Assembly (NCBI RefSeq): GCF_026460945.1
Contig: NZ_JAOVZV010000014.1
Coordinates: 62,001-126,000, forward strand
Source of the DNA: Chryseobacterium luquanense
Lineage (GTDB): Bacteria; Bacteroidota; Bacteroidia; Flavobacteriales; Weeksellaceae
Reading direction: 5' to 3'
DNA: 64,000 bases
This document shows positions 14,181-24,710 of this stretch, in pieces (position 1 is the stretch's first letter; every line of letters starts with the position of its first letter). The notes beneath the pieces are model-generated. The model searched no databases. It was not told the origin of the DNA and saw only the letters and a program-made list of their open reading frames with translations. A program made the translations under genes and the position numbers.

Positions 14181-17100
14181 ATGGCATCAGGTAAACACAT
14201 TAGGGATGAGATAATGCGCATGACGATTGCCGTAAATTCTGATCCTGCCCAAAAAGAAATCTATAAACTCAATCAGGAAGTAAGAGAGTACACAGATGCT
14301 AATAAAGTTCTTAATGAGTCTCTCAAACAAGTTACTAAACAGAGGGCTTCAGAAGAAAAGAATATCTCCACTTATAGTGCTAAGATCAGCGCATTGAAGG
14401 ATAAGCTGAAAGAAAATGAAGCTGCACACAATGCTACAATAAAAGTGCTTAAGACTCAGCAAAGTACTTATGATGTAGGTTCAAAAGAATATATTAAGAT
14501 ACAAGCTAAGATAGATTCTGCTAATGTTAAGGCATTGGCTAGTAATGAATCTATGCAGACTGCTATATCTAACCTAACGAATAAAGAATATGATCTGATC
14601 AATGCCCATGCTGCAACAATTGCAGAAACAGATAAATTAGGCGCCGAGATAGAAGCAAATAATGTAAAGATATCCGAAGGGCGAAATAAGATTATTGAAC
14701 TTACAAATGCATTAGGAGTTAACAGAATGACCATGAGTCAGCTAAGGAAAGAAGCTGAACTATTAAAAAGTCAGTTAGATCATCTTATTCCTGGTACTGA
14801 ACAAGCAAATCAGCTGCAAAGACAGTTGGATGAGATTACTGCTAAAATTGCTGAGACAAAGAATAAGGCTCAAGAGTTATCTACTACTCTTGATGTCAAT
14901 ACACTTACGATGGGTGAGTTGCGTAAAGAGGCGGCGTTACTTAAGAGTGAGTTGGAGAATGTAGTACCCGGAAGTGATCAGGCGAAAGCATTGGATGCAC
15001 GTCTAAGTGAGGTGAAGAACCGAATGACCCAGACTAAGACGGAAGCGGTAGAACTTAATAATAGTCTTGATGTCAATACCCTTACCATGGGGCAGCTGCG
15101 CACTGAAGCGGGGCTATTGCGTGATAGGCTTGAGAATGTTATTCCTACAAGTGATGAAGCTGTTCTTCTTCACAAACGTCTTGAAGAGGTTAATAATCGA
15201 ATGAATCAGACAGGTGCTGATAGTCGTGATCTAACAGCAGCTTTAGAAATTAATAAGATGACAATGGGTGAGTTGCGAAAGGAAGCAGCTTTACTCAAAG
15301 ATGATTTAGATAAAGTTATACCAGGTAGTGAACGTGCTATTGAGCTTAACAGAAGGCTGGAGGACATCAGAACTCGAATGTCGGCGACTACTGTCGCAAG
15401 TCAACAGTTAACAGATCGTTTGGCAATTAATAGTCTAACGATGGCAGAATTACGAGGTCAATCATCATTATTACGTGATCGATTAGATCGTGCTATTCCT
15501 GGAACACCACAGTTTTCGGAATTAGCAGAAAGACTTCAGGAAGTTCGTGATCGTATGGAAGAAGTCAACGAATCGGCAGAAGGAACAGGAAGTTCTTTTG
15601 GATCTCTTGCTGAGAGATTCAACCATTATTCGGGTATCATTGTAGCTATTCTTGGCACATTAGCAGGTCTCACACTCTCTATTCAAAATGTTATTGATCG
15701 TAATAACAAAATGGCCGATGCTATGTCTGCAGTTGAGAAGACAGCTAACATGACTAAAAAGGAAGTTCAAGACTTAACTAAAGCATATGCGGATTTTGAT
15801 ACCAGAACTAATAAAATAAATTTATTAAAAATATCTGAAGTAGGTGGTAGGTTGGGTGTGCCTAAGCAAGAATTGTTAGAGTTTACAAGAGAAGTTGATA
15901 AAGCATTTGTTGCACTTGGTGATTCATGGAAGGGAGGTGTTGAGAACCTCGCCGATTCTATGGGCCGAATTGCCACCCTATATAAAGAAACTAAAGATCT
16001 TCCAATATCACAATCTATTAATGAAATTGGATCAGCCTTAAATGAACTTGCAGCCTCGGGTGCTTCGAGTGAACAGAATATTGCTGATTTTGTTGCGAGG
16101 CTTGGTTCGATGCCACCAGCTATGAAACCTGCTTTAACAACTTTGTTAGGTTTTGGATCTGCTTTTGAAGAATCAAATATCAACTCGGAAATTGCTTCTT
16201 CTGGGTTTGCAAAATTTGTTAGAGTGGCATCTGGGAATGCTGCTGGATTTGCACAGATAATGAATCAACCGGTTGCAAAAGTTAAAGAGCTAATCAATTC
16301 TAATCCTGCTGAATTTTTTCTGAAATTTTCAGAAGGATTAAAAGGCTTAGATGCTACTCAAGTGAGCGCAGTTCTTGACGCTTTAAAACTTAATGATAAT
16401 GAAGTCCAGAGAGTCATTGGGGCAGCAACTGAAAATACTGACAAATTTAGAAACAGCGTTGATTTAGCAAGCCAATCTTTATCAGATGCCACTTCTCTCC
16501 AAGAAGAATTTAATAAAGTAAATAACAATGCAGCGGGTATTTACGAAAAAGTTCAGAAAAAAATAGCTGAAGCTTTTACCTCGCAGAAAGTCGCAGAATT
16601 CATTAATAACTCTGTCACTGCCTTTGGGAAATTTATCGGGGTTATTGAAGATACCGATGGTAAGGTGTCCGATTTTAGGAATTCACTATTTTTCTTAACA
16701 AAAATTTTAGCAGTTGTCATTGCAACCACTATATCATATAATTTGGTCACAGGGGTTTATAATGGCTTAATGCGAACTGCATTAGAGCGTGTTCTCGCAT
16801 TGACGATAGTTGAGAAAGCAAGAAATGTCATTACTGCTATTGGGACAACCCTAAATACTTTGTATACAATGGGTCTTGCTCTTATGGGAGCTGCCTATTC
16901 TTTAGTTACACTACAAGTTGCTCAAGCATCATTTGCTATGCGTGCTTTTGGAGCCGCTATTGCGGCAAATCCATTAGGTCCTATTTTGATTTTAGTGACA
17001 GCATTATCTACAGCCTTTTTTATTTTTAAACAAAGACAAGATGAAGCTCGTGAAGCTGCAAAAAAACATACAGATGAAATGAATCGTTTCGAAACGATTC

Positions 17101-19574
17101 AGAAGCAAGCTTACCAAAGCGGAAAATCAGCAGTTGAACAGTTTGATGACAAATTGAAAAATTTGATTAATACGATCAAATCTGAAGTTGCTACTAAAGA
17201 AATGCGAAAAAAAGCTTATGAATCTTTAATAAGGATGCATCCTGAGTTTATTGATACAGTCGATAAAGAATTTAGAGCGACTGTTAAATTAATTGAGGTG
17301 TATAAAGATTTGGCAAAACAAGTTGAATTAACCGCTATAGCCAAAGCAAGAGCATCTGCAAAACAAAGTATTTATGATCAAATTGAAAAAGATAGAATTG
17401 AGTACATAAAAGGTCAATCTGCTAGAGAAAAAGAACAACAGGAAAGAGATAAAATTAGACAAAAAAACATTTCTTCAGGAAAAGATTTTGCCGATTTTAG
17501 AGTAAAAGTCGAAGGAAGCTTTGGTGAGCATAATAAAGGTGCTGGCATAATCAATAACATCAATAATAATACAGCATTGCTGGATAAAATCAATACTGCC
17601 GATGAAAAGAGATTACTTTATCTACAAAAAGCGATACAAACAGCTAAAGGTAAAAGAAAAGCTGAATTAGAGTTTGAGCTAAATCTAATGCTCGGTTCTG
17701 AAAAGACTTCTTCTGAAACTAAATCAAATTATAATATTCCTGATCCTGAAGGTGATAAAGCGAAAAAAGACGCTGAAAAAGCACGAAAAAAAGAAGAACG
17801 TGAACGTTTAGCAAGAGAAAAAAGAGAAAAGAGGGAAGCCGAGCAGCATGAACGTGAAATGAATCGTTATAAAAAATTCGGTGAAGATGCAGAAAGGGTT
17901 ACTCGCGAGACTGAAGTTGGAATTCAAGATTCGAAGGTTGAAGCAATGCAGGAGGGCTATGAAAAAGAAATTGCTCAGATTGAGCTGCAAGAAAAACGAA
18001 GAAAATTAGAAATTGACAAAAAGCGAATTGGAAAAACTGAATTTGATATTCTTCAGAAAAAAATTGATGCAGCCAAAGGTGATGATAAGGTGTTTTTTGA
18101 AGAATTAAAGAAATCATGGACTGATAACAATGCGGCATTAGAAACATACAAGGAAAATCAAGATGCAATTTCTGCAAATAAACGTCTGACTGCTAAATAT
18201 AAGTCGGAACGTAAGTTTATAGCTTCAAATGACGAAGTACACCAAAATTCTTTACAGCAGCTTCAATCTGAATATAATAATGAAGTTGCTAAATACACTT
18301 CAATATCGCAAATGCGTAGCGCTTTGCGTGGAAGAATAAGCACTTTTGAATTAAGTCAAATAAAAACCTTTGCGGACGGTAAAGAAGCTCTTCAGAGGCT
18401 TTATAATAAGAGAGAAATTGATTTGCAGGTTGCTCACCTTCAAGAGATGGTTACCTACTTTGAAGAACTGAATCTTACTTTATTGACGGATGATCAGCGT
18501 AAAGAGGTTTTAAAATATATTGAAGACGCAGGAAATAAAATTGCTGAATTAAAAGCTAAAGCAGCCGGACAGACACAGGAATTAGGTGACAAAAAAACAA
18601 GCACTTTAGGAAAAGAAACCAAGGTTGATATTCTTGGACTTGATCAGACCCAGTGGATTCAAATGTTTGACAATCTTCAAAGCGGCACCGATATGCTCGG
18701 AACGATGCAGGGGGCTGTTACAGCGCTTCAAAGTGCTTTTGCTATGTATTATAAGTATGTAGAAGCTAATGAGCAAAGACAACTTAAAACCTACGAACGA
18801 AATACGGATAGAAAAAAGAATATACTTAAACAGCAATTAGATTCTGGAATTATCAATCAGGAAACTTACAAAAGATTAACTATTGCAGCTGATACTGATT
18901 TAGAGAAAAAGAAAGCTGAAATGGCGGTTAGATCTGCAAAACGTGAACGTGCAATGCAGATAGCGAGCATTATCGGTAATACGGCTTTAGGTATTATGAA
19001 GGTTTGGACCGATCCCGGGTATCCGATGGCGATTCCTTTATCTGTTGTTGTGGGTGCATTAGGTGCGGTCCAAATGGCAACTGTATTAAATACTCCTCTT
19101 CCAACTGCTGACGGTTACGAATCCGGATTTAATATGACTGGGAATGAATATCCTATGATAAGACAACAGGATGGTAAAAAATTCAATGTCAGACGTAGAA
19201 GATTATCAAGCGGTCTGGTTGATCGTCCAACGCATTTTATAGCAGGTGAAAATCAAGTTGAGATGGTGATTGATAATCCAACCTGGACGACTTATTCTCC
19301 GGAATTAAAAAGAGCTATTCTTTCAGCAAATAGCAGAAAGGCAGTTGGATTTGAAAATGGGTATAATACCCAACCAGTTACTGAACCAAATTCTTCAGGT
19401 TCAGATGACATGATGATAATGTTAATAAATGCACTTAATAAGAGCAACGAAATTATGGAAGATATAAAAGATAATGGTATTCAATCTTATATCGTAAAAT
19501 CCGCTCGAAATGGAAAAGATATAAAGGAGATGGTAAATGATTCAGAAAAATTAAATAATAAAAATAAACATTAG
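14181..19574 (+). CDS. Tail tape measure protein (about 1,797 aa)
   Basis: I choose ATG 14,181 (product M-A-S-G-K-H-I) because the in-frame GTG at 14,121 would put structured noncoding DNA into the gene. Size, long helical heptad regions, five tandem 59-residue repeats near the N-terminus and several hydrophobic segments in the middle are characteristic of tape measure proteins, which set tail length and help eject DNA. A very charged K/E/R-rich coiled region and a C-terminal hydrophobic stretch (A-L-G-I-M-K-V-W...) follow. Two large tail genes lie downstream, as expected for siphophages. Confidence 0.88.
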   Translation: MASGKHIRDEIMRMTIAVNSDPAQKEIYKLNQEVREYTDANKVLNESLKQVTKQRASEEKNISTYSAKISALKDKLKENEAAHNATIKVLKTQQSTYDVGSKEYIKIQAKIDSANVKALASNESMQTAISNLTNKEYDLINAHAATIAETDKLGAEIEANNVKISEGRNKIIELTNALGVNRMTMSQLRKEAELLKSQLDHLIPGTEQANQLQRQLDEITAKIAETKNKAQELSTTLDVNTLTMGELRKEAALLKSELENVVPGSDQAKALDARLSEVKNRMTQTKTEAVELNNSLDVNTLTMGQLRTEAGLLRDRLENVIPTSDEAVLLHKRLEEVNNRMNQTGADSRDLTAALEINKMTMGELRKEAALLKDDLDKVIPGSERAIELNRRLEDIRTRMSATTVASQQLTDRLAINSLTMAELRGQSSLLRDRLDRAIPGTPQFSELAERLQEVRDRMEEVNESAEGTGSSFGSLAERFNHYSGIIVAILGTLAGLTLSIQNVIDRNNKMADAMSAVEKTANMTKKEVQDLTKAYADFDTRTNKINLLKISEVGGRLGVPKQELLEFTREVDKAFVALGDSWKGGVENLADSMGRIATLYKETKDLPISQSINEIGSALNELAASGASSEQNIADFVARLGSMPPAMKPALTTLLGFGSAFEESNINSEIASSGFAKFVRVASGNAAGFAQIMNQPVAKVKELINSNPAEFFLKFSEGLKGLDATQVSAVLDALKLNDNEVQRVIGAATENTDKFRNSVDLASQSLSDATSLQEEFNKVNNNAAGIYEKVQKKIAEAFTSQKVAEFINNSVTAFGKFIGVIEDTDGKVSDFRNSLFFLTKILAVVIATTISYNLVTGVYNGLMRTALERVLALTIVEKARNVITAIGTTLNTLYTMGLALMGAAYSLVTLQVAQASFAMRAFGAAIAANPLGPILILVTALSTAFFIFKQRQDEAREAAKKHTDEMNRFETIQKQAYQSGKSAVEQFDDKLKNLINTIKSEVATKEMRKKAYESLIRMHPEFIDTVDKEFRATVKLIEVYKDLAKQVELTAIAKARASAKQSIYDQIEKDRIEYIKGQSAREKEQQERDKIRQKNISSGKDFADFRVKVEGSFGEHNKGAGIINNINNNTALLDKINTADEKRLLYLQKAIQTAKGKRKAELEFELNLMLGSEKTSSETKSNYNIPDPEGDKAKKDAEKARKKEERERLAREKREKREAEQHEREMNRYKKFGEDAERVTRETEVGIQDSKVEAMQEGYEKEIAQIELQEKRRKLEIDKKRIGKTEFDILQKKIDAAKGDDKVFFEELKKSWTDNNAALETYKENQDAISANKRLTAKYKSERKFIASNDEVHQNSLQQLQSEYNNEVAKYTSISQMRSALRGRISTFELSQIKTFADGKEALQRLYNKREIDLQVAHLQEMVTYFEELNLTLLTDDQRKEVLKYIEDAGNKIAELKAKAAGQTQELGDKKTSTLGKETKVDILGLDQTQWIQMFDNLQSGTDMLGTMQGAVTALQSAFAMYYKYVEANEQRQLKTYERNTDRKKNILKQQLDSGIINQETYKRLTIAADTDLEKKKAEMAVRSAKRERAMQIASIIGNTALGIMKVWTDPGYPMAIPLSVVVGALGAVQMATVLNTPLPTADGYESGFNMTGNEYPMIRQQDGKKFNVRRRRLSSGLVDRPTHFIAGENQVEMVIDNPTWTTYSPELKRAILSANSRKAVGFENGYNTQPVTEPNSSGSDDMMIMLINALNKSNEIMEDIKDNGIQSYIVKSARNGKDIKEMVNDSEKLNNKNKH
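14712..15596 (+). repeat. Five tandem 59-residue repeats in the tape measure gene
   Basis: Each 177-base unit encodes a helix pair with consensus L-x-V-N-x-L-T-M-G-E-L-R-K-E-A-x-L-L-K then V-I-P-G-S and L-x-x-R-L-x-E-V. The units differ at DNA level, so the duplications are old. Confidence 0.85.
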
Positions 19575-19575
19575 T

Positions 19576-21504
19576 ATGCCAGCGCAAAATCCAATAATAG
19601 ATCCGGGAGATGGAAGCGGAGGGAACTTTTCACCCTACTTTCAATTAAATTTAAGTCAATTGAATGATAATTTGGTTTGGAATGCTAGCCAAGAAAAACC
19701 ACTTCCAAGCAATTTCATTTTAAATTTACAATATTACTTAATTCAAAATCCTAATATTGTTTTTGACATTGTTTTTATGCAGCCGGTTGCTCCTTGGTTG
19801 ACATTAATAGGTTCTTCAGTATTTCATAATAGCATTACTGTTGCAGGTGGTGGAATCAAAAATTTAACAACTCAACTTTCCAATATTGATAGTTTGCCAA
19901 ATGGAGTCTATGAAGCTGAAATTATTTTTACGGCTACAGGCTTATACAATCAACAAATTTCGACATATGATATTGCGTCATTGTTCGTAACATTGACTAT
20001 TTTCAATAATGACAGTGCATCAATAAAAGTTGATAAACTTCAGTATAATGTATTTTTCAATAGATCCACCAATATTCTTAATGGAGAAACTTTAGTTGCT
20101 ATTTTGAATAATAGTACACCTATTCAGTTAAAGTTTTTGGCAGATAATTTTTTAACAAAAACGAATATTACAGATAGTTTTAGTATTGAAAATTTTGGAA
20201 TTGAAAATAATCAGAATTTACCTGCTCAGGGCAATGTTAATGTTTTGGGAGGACTTTTCAAAATAGACAATTCCCGAATTGCTAATGTGAATATTAATCT
20301 TGCAATAGGATTGAATTCAGATATTTTCGCTGATAAAAGCAGTTTAACTTTTAATATCAATAAATCAACCCCACAAACCGCAAATGAGAGCGTCTATATT
20401 ACAAATCCGGAAAATAAAACATTTGCTATAACCACTCCAAACTGGTTATCAAGTACCGTTTTCAACGGAATGAGTAGTTCTGGGTTTATAAAATTTACTA
20501 CCGTCTCATCGGCAAATATAGCGGGTGGTATTCATACCGGTAATGTAATAATATCATATGAAACTAAAACGATCACTATTCCGGTTGTTTTAACTGTTGT
20601 TTCATTTTCTTCGTTCCAGTTTTCTACAAAATTTTGTTTGGATATTCCGGAGATTATTTTCAATCGAATGAATGCAGCAGCTCGATTGGTTCGAGTGACT
20701 ATTTCGGCAAAATATAATTTGAATGGAGTTGAAACCATAAAAGAAAATATTTATGCGCAGCCGTACGTGAATGAAAAAGCTTTATTTAAAATTTCAGACA
20801 AGATACATTCTCAATTTCCGAGATTTAAGTCGGATTTTTTTTCAATAGGAAATGATTTTGAACTAATGAAAAATGCTATAATCGATTTAAAGTTTGAAGA
20901 GTTGGATGTAAACTATTCCATTTTGATGACGGAGACAATATCCAATTTAAAATTTTTCCCTGGCAGAGAACCGGACGGAAATCCTTTGATTTCAAATTGG
21001 CTTTTCAGGAAAAGAAATAAAAAATCAGTTTTTTTTAATTCTAAAATTGTCGGTGAAAATATTATTGTTGAGAAAATCGAATCAACCAATGATGTAGATG
21101 AGTTAAGCTTTGGCAGTAAAGTAGTAAAGTACTATGAGTTGCCGCAAAATTTCAATTCAATCGATATCCATTTTGAAAATGACAACTTAGTTCCGGAATG
21201 GTTTACGTTCACCGGTGAATACAAAATAACAGCTGAATTTAGCCATACGTATGCTAAGAATATTTTTAAATCCCAAAATGAAAAATACGATTTTACAAAA
21301 ACTAAAATGTTGGCTTTGAATACCGGCTTTTTCATAAAGCAAGAATTAAGTTTGATTGAAAAAATGGTAGAAAGTAAATTGGTTTTCATGAAAATTGCCG
21401 GAAAAATATATCGATGCTTCAGTACAACTCAAAAGTTGATGTTAGATGATTCAACAGAAGAGTTGTTAGGCAGAGATCTTGAATTTTTAATAGTTGAACA
21501 GTAA
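19576..21504 (+). CDS. Large tail protein with BACON-type Ig-like domain (642 aa)
   Basis: Starts 1 base after the tape measure stop and ends overlapping the next start by one base. Most of the protein is beta-rich. Residues about 285-355 show a BACON-like pattern: P-N-W-L, then G-F-I-K-F-T, then A-G-x-H-T-G-x-V-I-I, then I-P-V-V-L-T-V. BACON domains in Bacteroidota phages are thought to bind glycans or mucins. The position after the tape measure is that of distal tail or baseplate proteins. A signal peptide is absent, as expected. Confidence 0.65.
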   Translation: MPAQNPIIDPGDGSGGNFSPYFQLNLSQLNDNLVWNASQEKPLPSNFILNLQYYLIQNPNIVFDIVFMQPVAPWLTLIGSSVFHNSITVAGGGIKNLTTQLSNIDSLPNGVYEAEIIFTATGLYNQQISTYDIASLFVTLTIFNNDSASIKVDKLQYNVFFNRSTNILNGETLVAILNNSTPIQLKFLADNFLTKTNITDSFSIENFGIENNQNLPAQGNVNVLGGLFKIDNSRIANVNINLAIGLNSDIFADKSSLTFNINKSTPQTANESVYITNPENKTFAITTPNWLSSTVFNGMSSSGFIKFTTVSSANIAGGIHTGNVIISYETKTITIPVVLTVVSFSSFQFSTKFCLDIPEIIFNRMNAAARLVRVTISAKYNLNGVETIKENIYAQPYVNEKALFKISDKIHSQFPRFKSDFFSIGNDFELMKNAIIDLKFEELDVNYSILMTETISNLKFFPGREPDGNPLISNWLFRKRNKKSVFFNSKIVGENIIVEKIESTNDVDELSFGSKVVKYYELPQNFNSIDIHFENDNLVPEWFTFTGEYKITAEFSHTYAKNIFKSQNEKYDFTKTKMLALNTGFFIKQELSLIEKMVESKLVFMKIAGKIYRCFSTTQKLMLDDSTEELLGRDLEFLIVEQ

Positions 21505-23360
21505 TGGAAATAAAATTTTTTGCAGAGAATAAAGTTCTTGATTTGAGTAATCAAAAGATTTCTATTCAAGAAAACAATTATAAGGTAAGTGACAAAATGT
21601 ACACTAAATATATGTTTCCGTTTGAAATTTATCAGGATGAAGAGTTTAAAAATTCCTTTGGAGATTTTGAATCATATGAAACTTTTGGAGTTGACAATGT
21701 TATTGCAGGACCTTTATTATTTGAAAACACGTTAAGTGATGCAAAACTAAATATCGAGTCAATTGAAGGGAAATATTTAGCTGGGCAAATAGATTTTGGT
21801 TTTGAAGATCTACCGAATTGGGATAAAAAATTATCGGAATTAAGTTGGGAAAAGTTTTCTGTACCAGACATTCATACTTATGCTAAAGATATTTGCGCAA
21901 AAACATATCCACAGACTAATTTTAATTTTCCGAGAATAAATACATCAAAGTATTCGCCGACGGAAAAAATGTGGGATGCCTTTAACGGTTATTATAATGA
22001 TTTAGATTCTTCATATAACGAGATGCGACGAAATTATGTTGATTCTTCCGGAAATATTTTCAACCAAAATATAATTCATCCATGTATTCATTTTATTTAT
22101 TTATTGAAAAAATGTTTTCAAGATGTTGGATTTGCTTTGAAAGGAGAAGTTCTTACGGATCCAATGTTTTTAGATGCATGGGTGTTTTCGGGAACTGAAT
22201 ATTTCAATAAAATATCTCAGTTTTTAAATGCATTCACTCTTAGTATGAATGATTATTATAAACAGGAAAATGTTGTTCACTATAATGAGTGGATTAATGG
22301 AATGTTTTACACAAGATATTATCCCAGATACTTTTACAGTGAAGATGTGCCTCTTGATTTTTCTGATAAAGTATTTATTAACGGGAAATTCAGAATTAAA
22401 GTAAGGGATAGAACAAATTTAAAATGTCAAATTCAGATAAACGGAAATGACATTTGGAATCACGATGTCTATTATTCTTCATTTCAGGAAGTTATTTTGC
22501 CATTTTCAATAGAGTTAAATGTGAATCATGCAACGCTTAAATTTTTAATAGAAGGAGGTGTTTCAAATTTTTCAGAAAATTACAATGTTTTAGAATATGA
22601 TTTAAAATCAAGTAGTATTGTTTCCACCGGAACTCCTTCTTCAGATGAAGATGCTGTTGTTGAAAATCCAAATGAAATAAACTTGGCAAAAGCTGTTCCA
22701 GATATGAAGGTTGGAGATTTTATTAATATCGTTCGTAATTGGTTTAATTACGGTTTCGAACCGTATGAAAAAACAATTTACATGAACAAGCTTGGCGCAG
22801 AACCTAATAATATAAAGAATTTTGAACATGCGGAAGTTGAAATTCCTAAAAGGAATCTATTGCAGAAAAGAACGTTTCTCTTGAAGCATACAGATCTCGA
22901 CGGAGATAACAAGCTGAATAGTATGTTTTATCAAAAATCAGGAGCGACAATTAATAAGGAGGCTATTGAAGACACTAATGAAATTGAAATCAACGGATAT
23001 CCTATGCCTGTAGAGAAAGTAAAAGCTAATTCACATCCGACTGCGACAGTCAAGAGAGATGATAGCAGCTGCTTGGCCTTGGTTTTCTACAATGGAATTT
23101 CTAATGGTCAAAATAATGCTATATCTAAACCTCAAGCCACCTTTCCTGATTTATTTTATTCCAACTGGGAAAAGTGGCTGAGACAAAGAGTCAACGGAAC
23201 TGAGTTTACTTGGAAGTTCCAAATTAAAGCGGATGACTTAAATGTGAAAATTAAAGATTATATATCCTGTTATAAAAATGTTCACATTATTACTAGCTGG
23301 ACAAAAGATTATTCTGCAGATACTTATACTATTGACATCACGACGGAGACTGTGTATTAA
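21504..23360 (+). CDS. Large tail or baseplate protein (618 aa)
   Basis: Coupled to the previous gene by a one-base overlap, and the last plus-strand phage gene. The sequence is rich in aromatic and acidic residues with alternating beta segments and no enzymatic motif. The position fits a tail tip or receptor-binding subunit. Its 3' end overlaps the 3' end of the convergent integrase gene by 23 bases. Confidence 0.6.
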   Translation: MEIKFFAENKVLDLSNQKISIQENNYKVSDKMYTKYMFPFEIYQDEEFKNSFGDFESYETFGVDNVIAGPLLFENTLSDAKLNIESIEGKYLAGQIDFGFEDLPNWDKKLSELSWEKFSVPDIHTYAKDICAKTYPQTNFNFPRINTSKYSPTEKMWDAFNGYYNDLDSSYNEMRRNYVDSSGNIFNQNIIHPCIHFIYLLKKCFQDVGFALKGEVLTDPMFLDAWVFSGTEYFNKISQFLNAFTLSMNDYYKQENVVHYNEWINGMFYTRYYPRYFYSEDVPLDFSDKVFINGKFRIKVRDRTNLKCQIQINGNDIWNHDVYYSSFQEVILPFSIELNVNHATLKFLIEGGVSNFSENYNVLEYDLKSSSIVSTGTPSSDEDAVVENPNEINLAKAVPDMKVGDFINIVRNWFNYGFEPYEKTIYMNKLGAEPNNIKNFEHAEVEIPKRNLLQKRTFLLKHTDLDGDNKLNSMFYQKSGATINKEAIEDTNEIEINGYPMPVEKVKANSHPTATVKRDDSSCLALVFYNGISNGQNNAISKPQATFPDLFYSNWEKWLRQRVNGTEFTWKFQIKADDLNVKIKDYISCYKNVHIITSWTKDYSADTYTIDITTETVY

Positions 23361-24498
23361 TTTGCTCATCTTCTTCCTCTGATTTTGAATATGAAATTCT
23401 TCTCATCTCTTGAAGTGCGTCCTGATCTGTAAGATGCGCATAAACCATAGTATGTTTCATTGTGGAATGACCTAAAAGTTTCGAAAGTTTTGCGATACTT
23501 CCGGAGTTCTTTAAAAAAGTTGTTGCAAAAGTATGGCGGGCAACATGCATAGAAATTGATTTTTCAATTTTGCACACATCCGCTATATTTTTCAACTGTT
23601 TATTTATTTTTTGATCGCTTAGTCTATCAATAAATAGTTTTGGATTATAATCTAAAATGGAACGTAATTCATCTGTAATTTTCATGTATTGGTCATTGGA
23701 AGTTTTAACATGCTTAAATCTAAAAATATCTTGCTCAACATCCTGCCTTTTTAAATTTTGGATATCTGAAATTCTTAATCCTGTGTAACATGAAAAAAGG
23801 AAATATCCTAATGGAAGGAAGTGATATCGACTTATAAACTCATTAAAATAATATTTGTGAAGTCTACCCACTTCTTCAGGTTCCAAAAATACCGGTGTTG
23901 TCTTGCTTTCTTTTACTATAAATTTATCTTTATTAAAAGCCAATCGAATTCCTTTTTCATCAGCAAGGTTAATAAATTTTTTTAAAATTTTGAAATCAGT
24001 AAAACAAGTGGGGTCCTTATTTCCTTTGTAAGTTAGAAGCCATTTTCGATACTTTTCAAAAAACTCTAGAGTTAACATTGAAAATGGAATTTCCTTTCTA
24101 AATTCTTTCAGTTTATTTATAGCTGTTTTATGTGCCTTCAGCGTATTTGGTTTGTAGTTTCCACTTTCACTATGGAATGTACAGAATGAAATAAAGTCAA
24201 ATGCAGGTACACTGTTGTTAATATTTTCCACCAGAAGCTCCGGAGTGAGAACCCTCTCATAAATTAAAAAGTCTCTTTTAATAGTTATGATTTTAGCCTC
24301 GATAGTATCAAGAATGATATTAAAGTTTTCAAAGTTTTCTGATTTTTTAACTCTGCATCTTAAGTTGTCCCAATATTTTGGATCTATCTTAATATCAAGA
24401 TTCATTGTTGTTTTTAGTTTTCCTGATCTAATGAGAAGAAAAACTAAACATTTACCGTCTTTGTTTTTGTCGGTTCTAATTGTGAATTTGTGAGTCAT
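23338..24498 (-). CDS. int: Phage tyrosine integrase (386 aa)
   Basis: The C-terminal catalytic domain shows the full set: Arg in T-G-L-R-I-S-D-I, His-x-x-Arg in H-V-A-R-H-T-F-A, L-G-H and the nucleophile in M-V-Y-A-H. The N-terminus begins M-T-H-K-F-T-I-R-T-D and has the arm-binding and SAM-like core region of Bacteroidota integrases. I reject an upstream in-frame start at 24,633 since it would run through the terminator at 24,621-24,652. It catalyses site-specific recombination and sits beside tRNA-Leu, its likely target. Confidence 0.9.
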   Translation of the reverse strand: MTHKFTIRTDKNKDGKCLVFLLIRSGKLKTTMNLDIKIDPKYWDNLRCRVKKSENFENFNIILDTIEAKIITIKRDFLIYERVLTPELLVENINNSVPAFDFISFCTFHSESGNYKPNTLKAHKTAINKLKEFRKEIPFSMLTLEFFEKYRKWLLTYKGNKDPTCFTDFKILKKFINLADEKGIRLAFNKDKFIVKESKTTPVFLEPEEVGRLHKYYFNEFISRYHFLPLGYFLFSCYTGLRISDIQNLKRQDVEQDIFRFKHVKTSNDQYMKITDELRSILDYNPKLFIDRLSDQKINKQLKNIADVCKIEKSISMHVARHTFATTFLKNSGSIAKLSKLLGHSTMKHTMVYAHLTDQDALQEMRRISYSKSEEEDEQINTQSPS

Positions 24499-24620
24499 AG
24501 CCACGAATATTTTTTTCGTGTCTCTTCTCGTGTCAAAGGTGTGCTGAAGTACTGATTCTAGGTGCATAGCTAAATTATTTATGTTGTTTGCTAAAACACT
24601 GCGAATCTTTGCGTTGAAAG

Positions 24621-24652
24621 GCAAAAAAGACAATTCCGGAGAACTGTCTTTT
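24621..24652 (-). terminator. Terminator after tRNA-Leu (minus strand)
   Basis: Arms 24,625-24,636 and 24,641-24,652 pair with one mismatch. On the minus strand the hairpin is followed by a T run. It lies between the tRNA 3' end and the integrase start. Confidence 0.75.
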
Positions 24653-24671
24653 AGCTGTAATTAATTTCTTG

Positions 24672-24710
24672 TACCCAGTACCAGAATCGAACTGGTACAT
24701 CTTTCGATAC
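24672..24710. other. Probable right attachment region (tRNA 3' half)
   Basis: Many integrases use the 3' end of a tRNA gene as attB. Here the prophage ends at the tRNA 3' side with the integrase next to it. The duplicate core at the other prophage end is outside the window, so the exact core cannot be defined. Confidence 0.45.

Larger units (their letters stand above)
1..24671. mobile_element. Prophage (right part), tailed phage, integrated at tRNA-Leu
   Basis: The stretch carries recognisable virion genes (portal, small and large terminase, tape measure, large tail proteins) and ends with a tyrosine integrase next to the 3' end of a tRNA gene. Genes are tightly packed with many 1-20 base overlaps, mostly on the plus strand, with one minus-strand cargo block at 12,530-13,760. 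The left end, capsid gene and left attachment site are not in the window. The right limit is set at the base before the tRNA 3' end and is an inference. Confidence 0.9.

Noticed and set aside
15767..18836. Several minus-strand frames within the tape measure gene
   Set aside because: Shadow frames of the long coding gene without promoter or conserved domain.
24499..24633. Longer integrase start at 24,633
   Set aside because: It would be translated through a terminator hairpin; the family N-terminus begins at 24,498.
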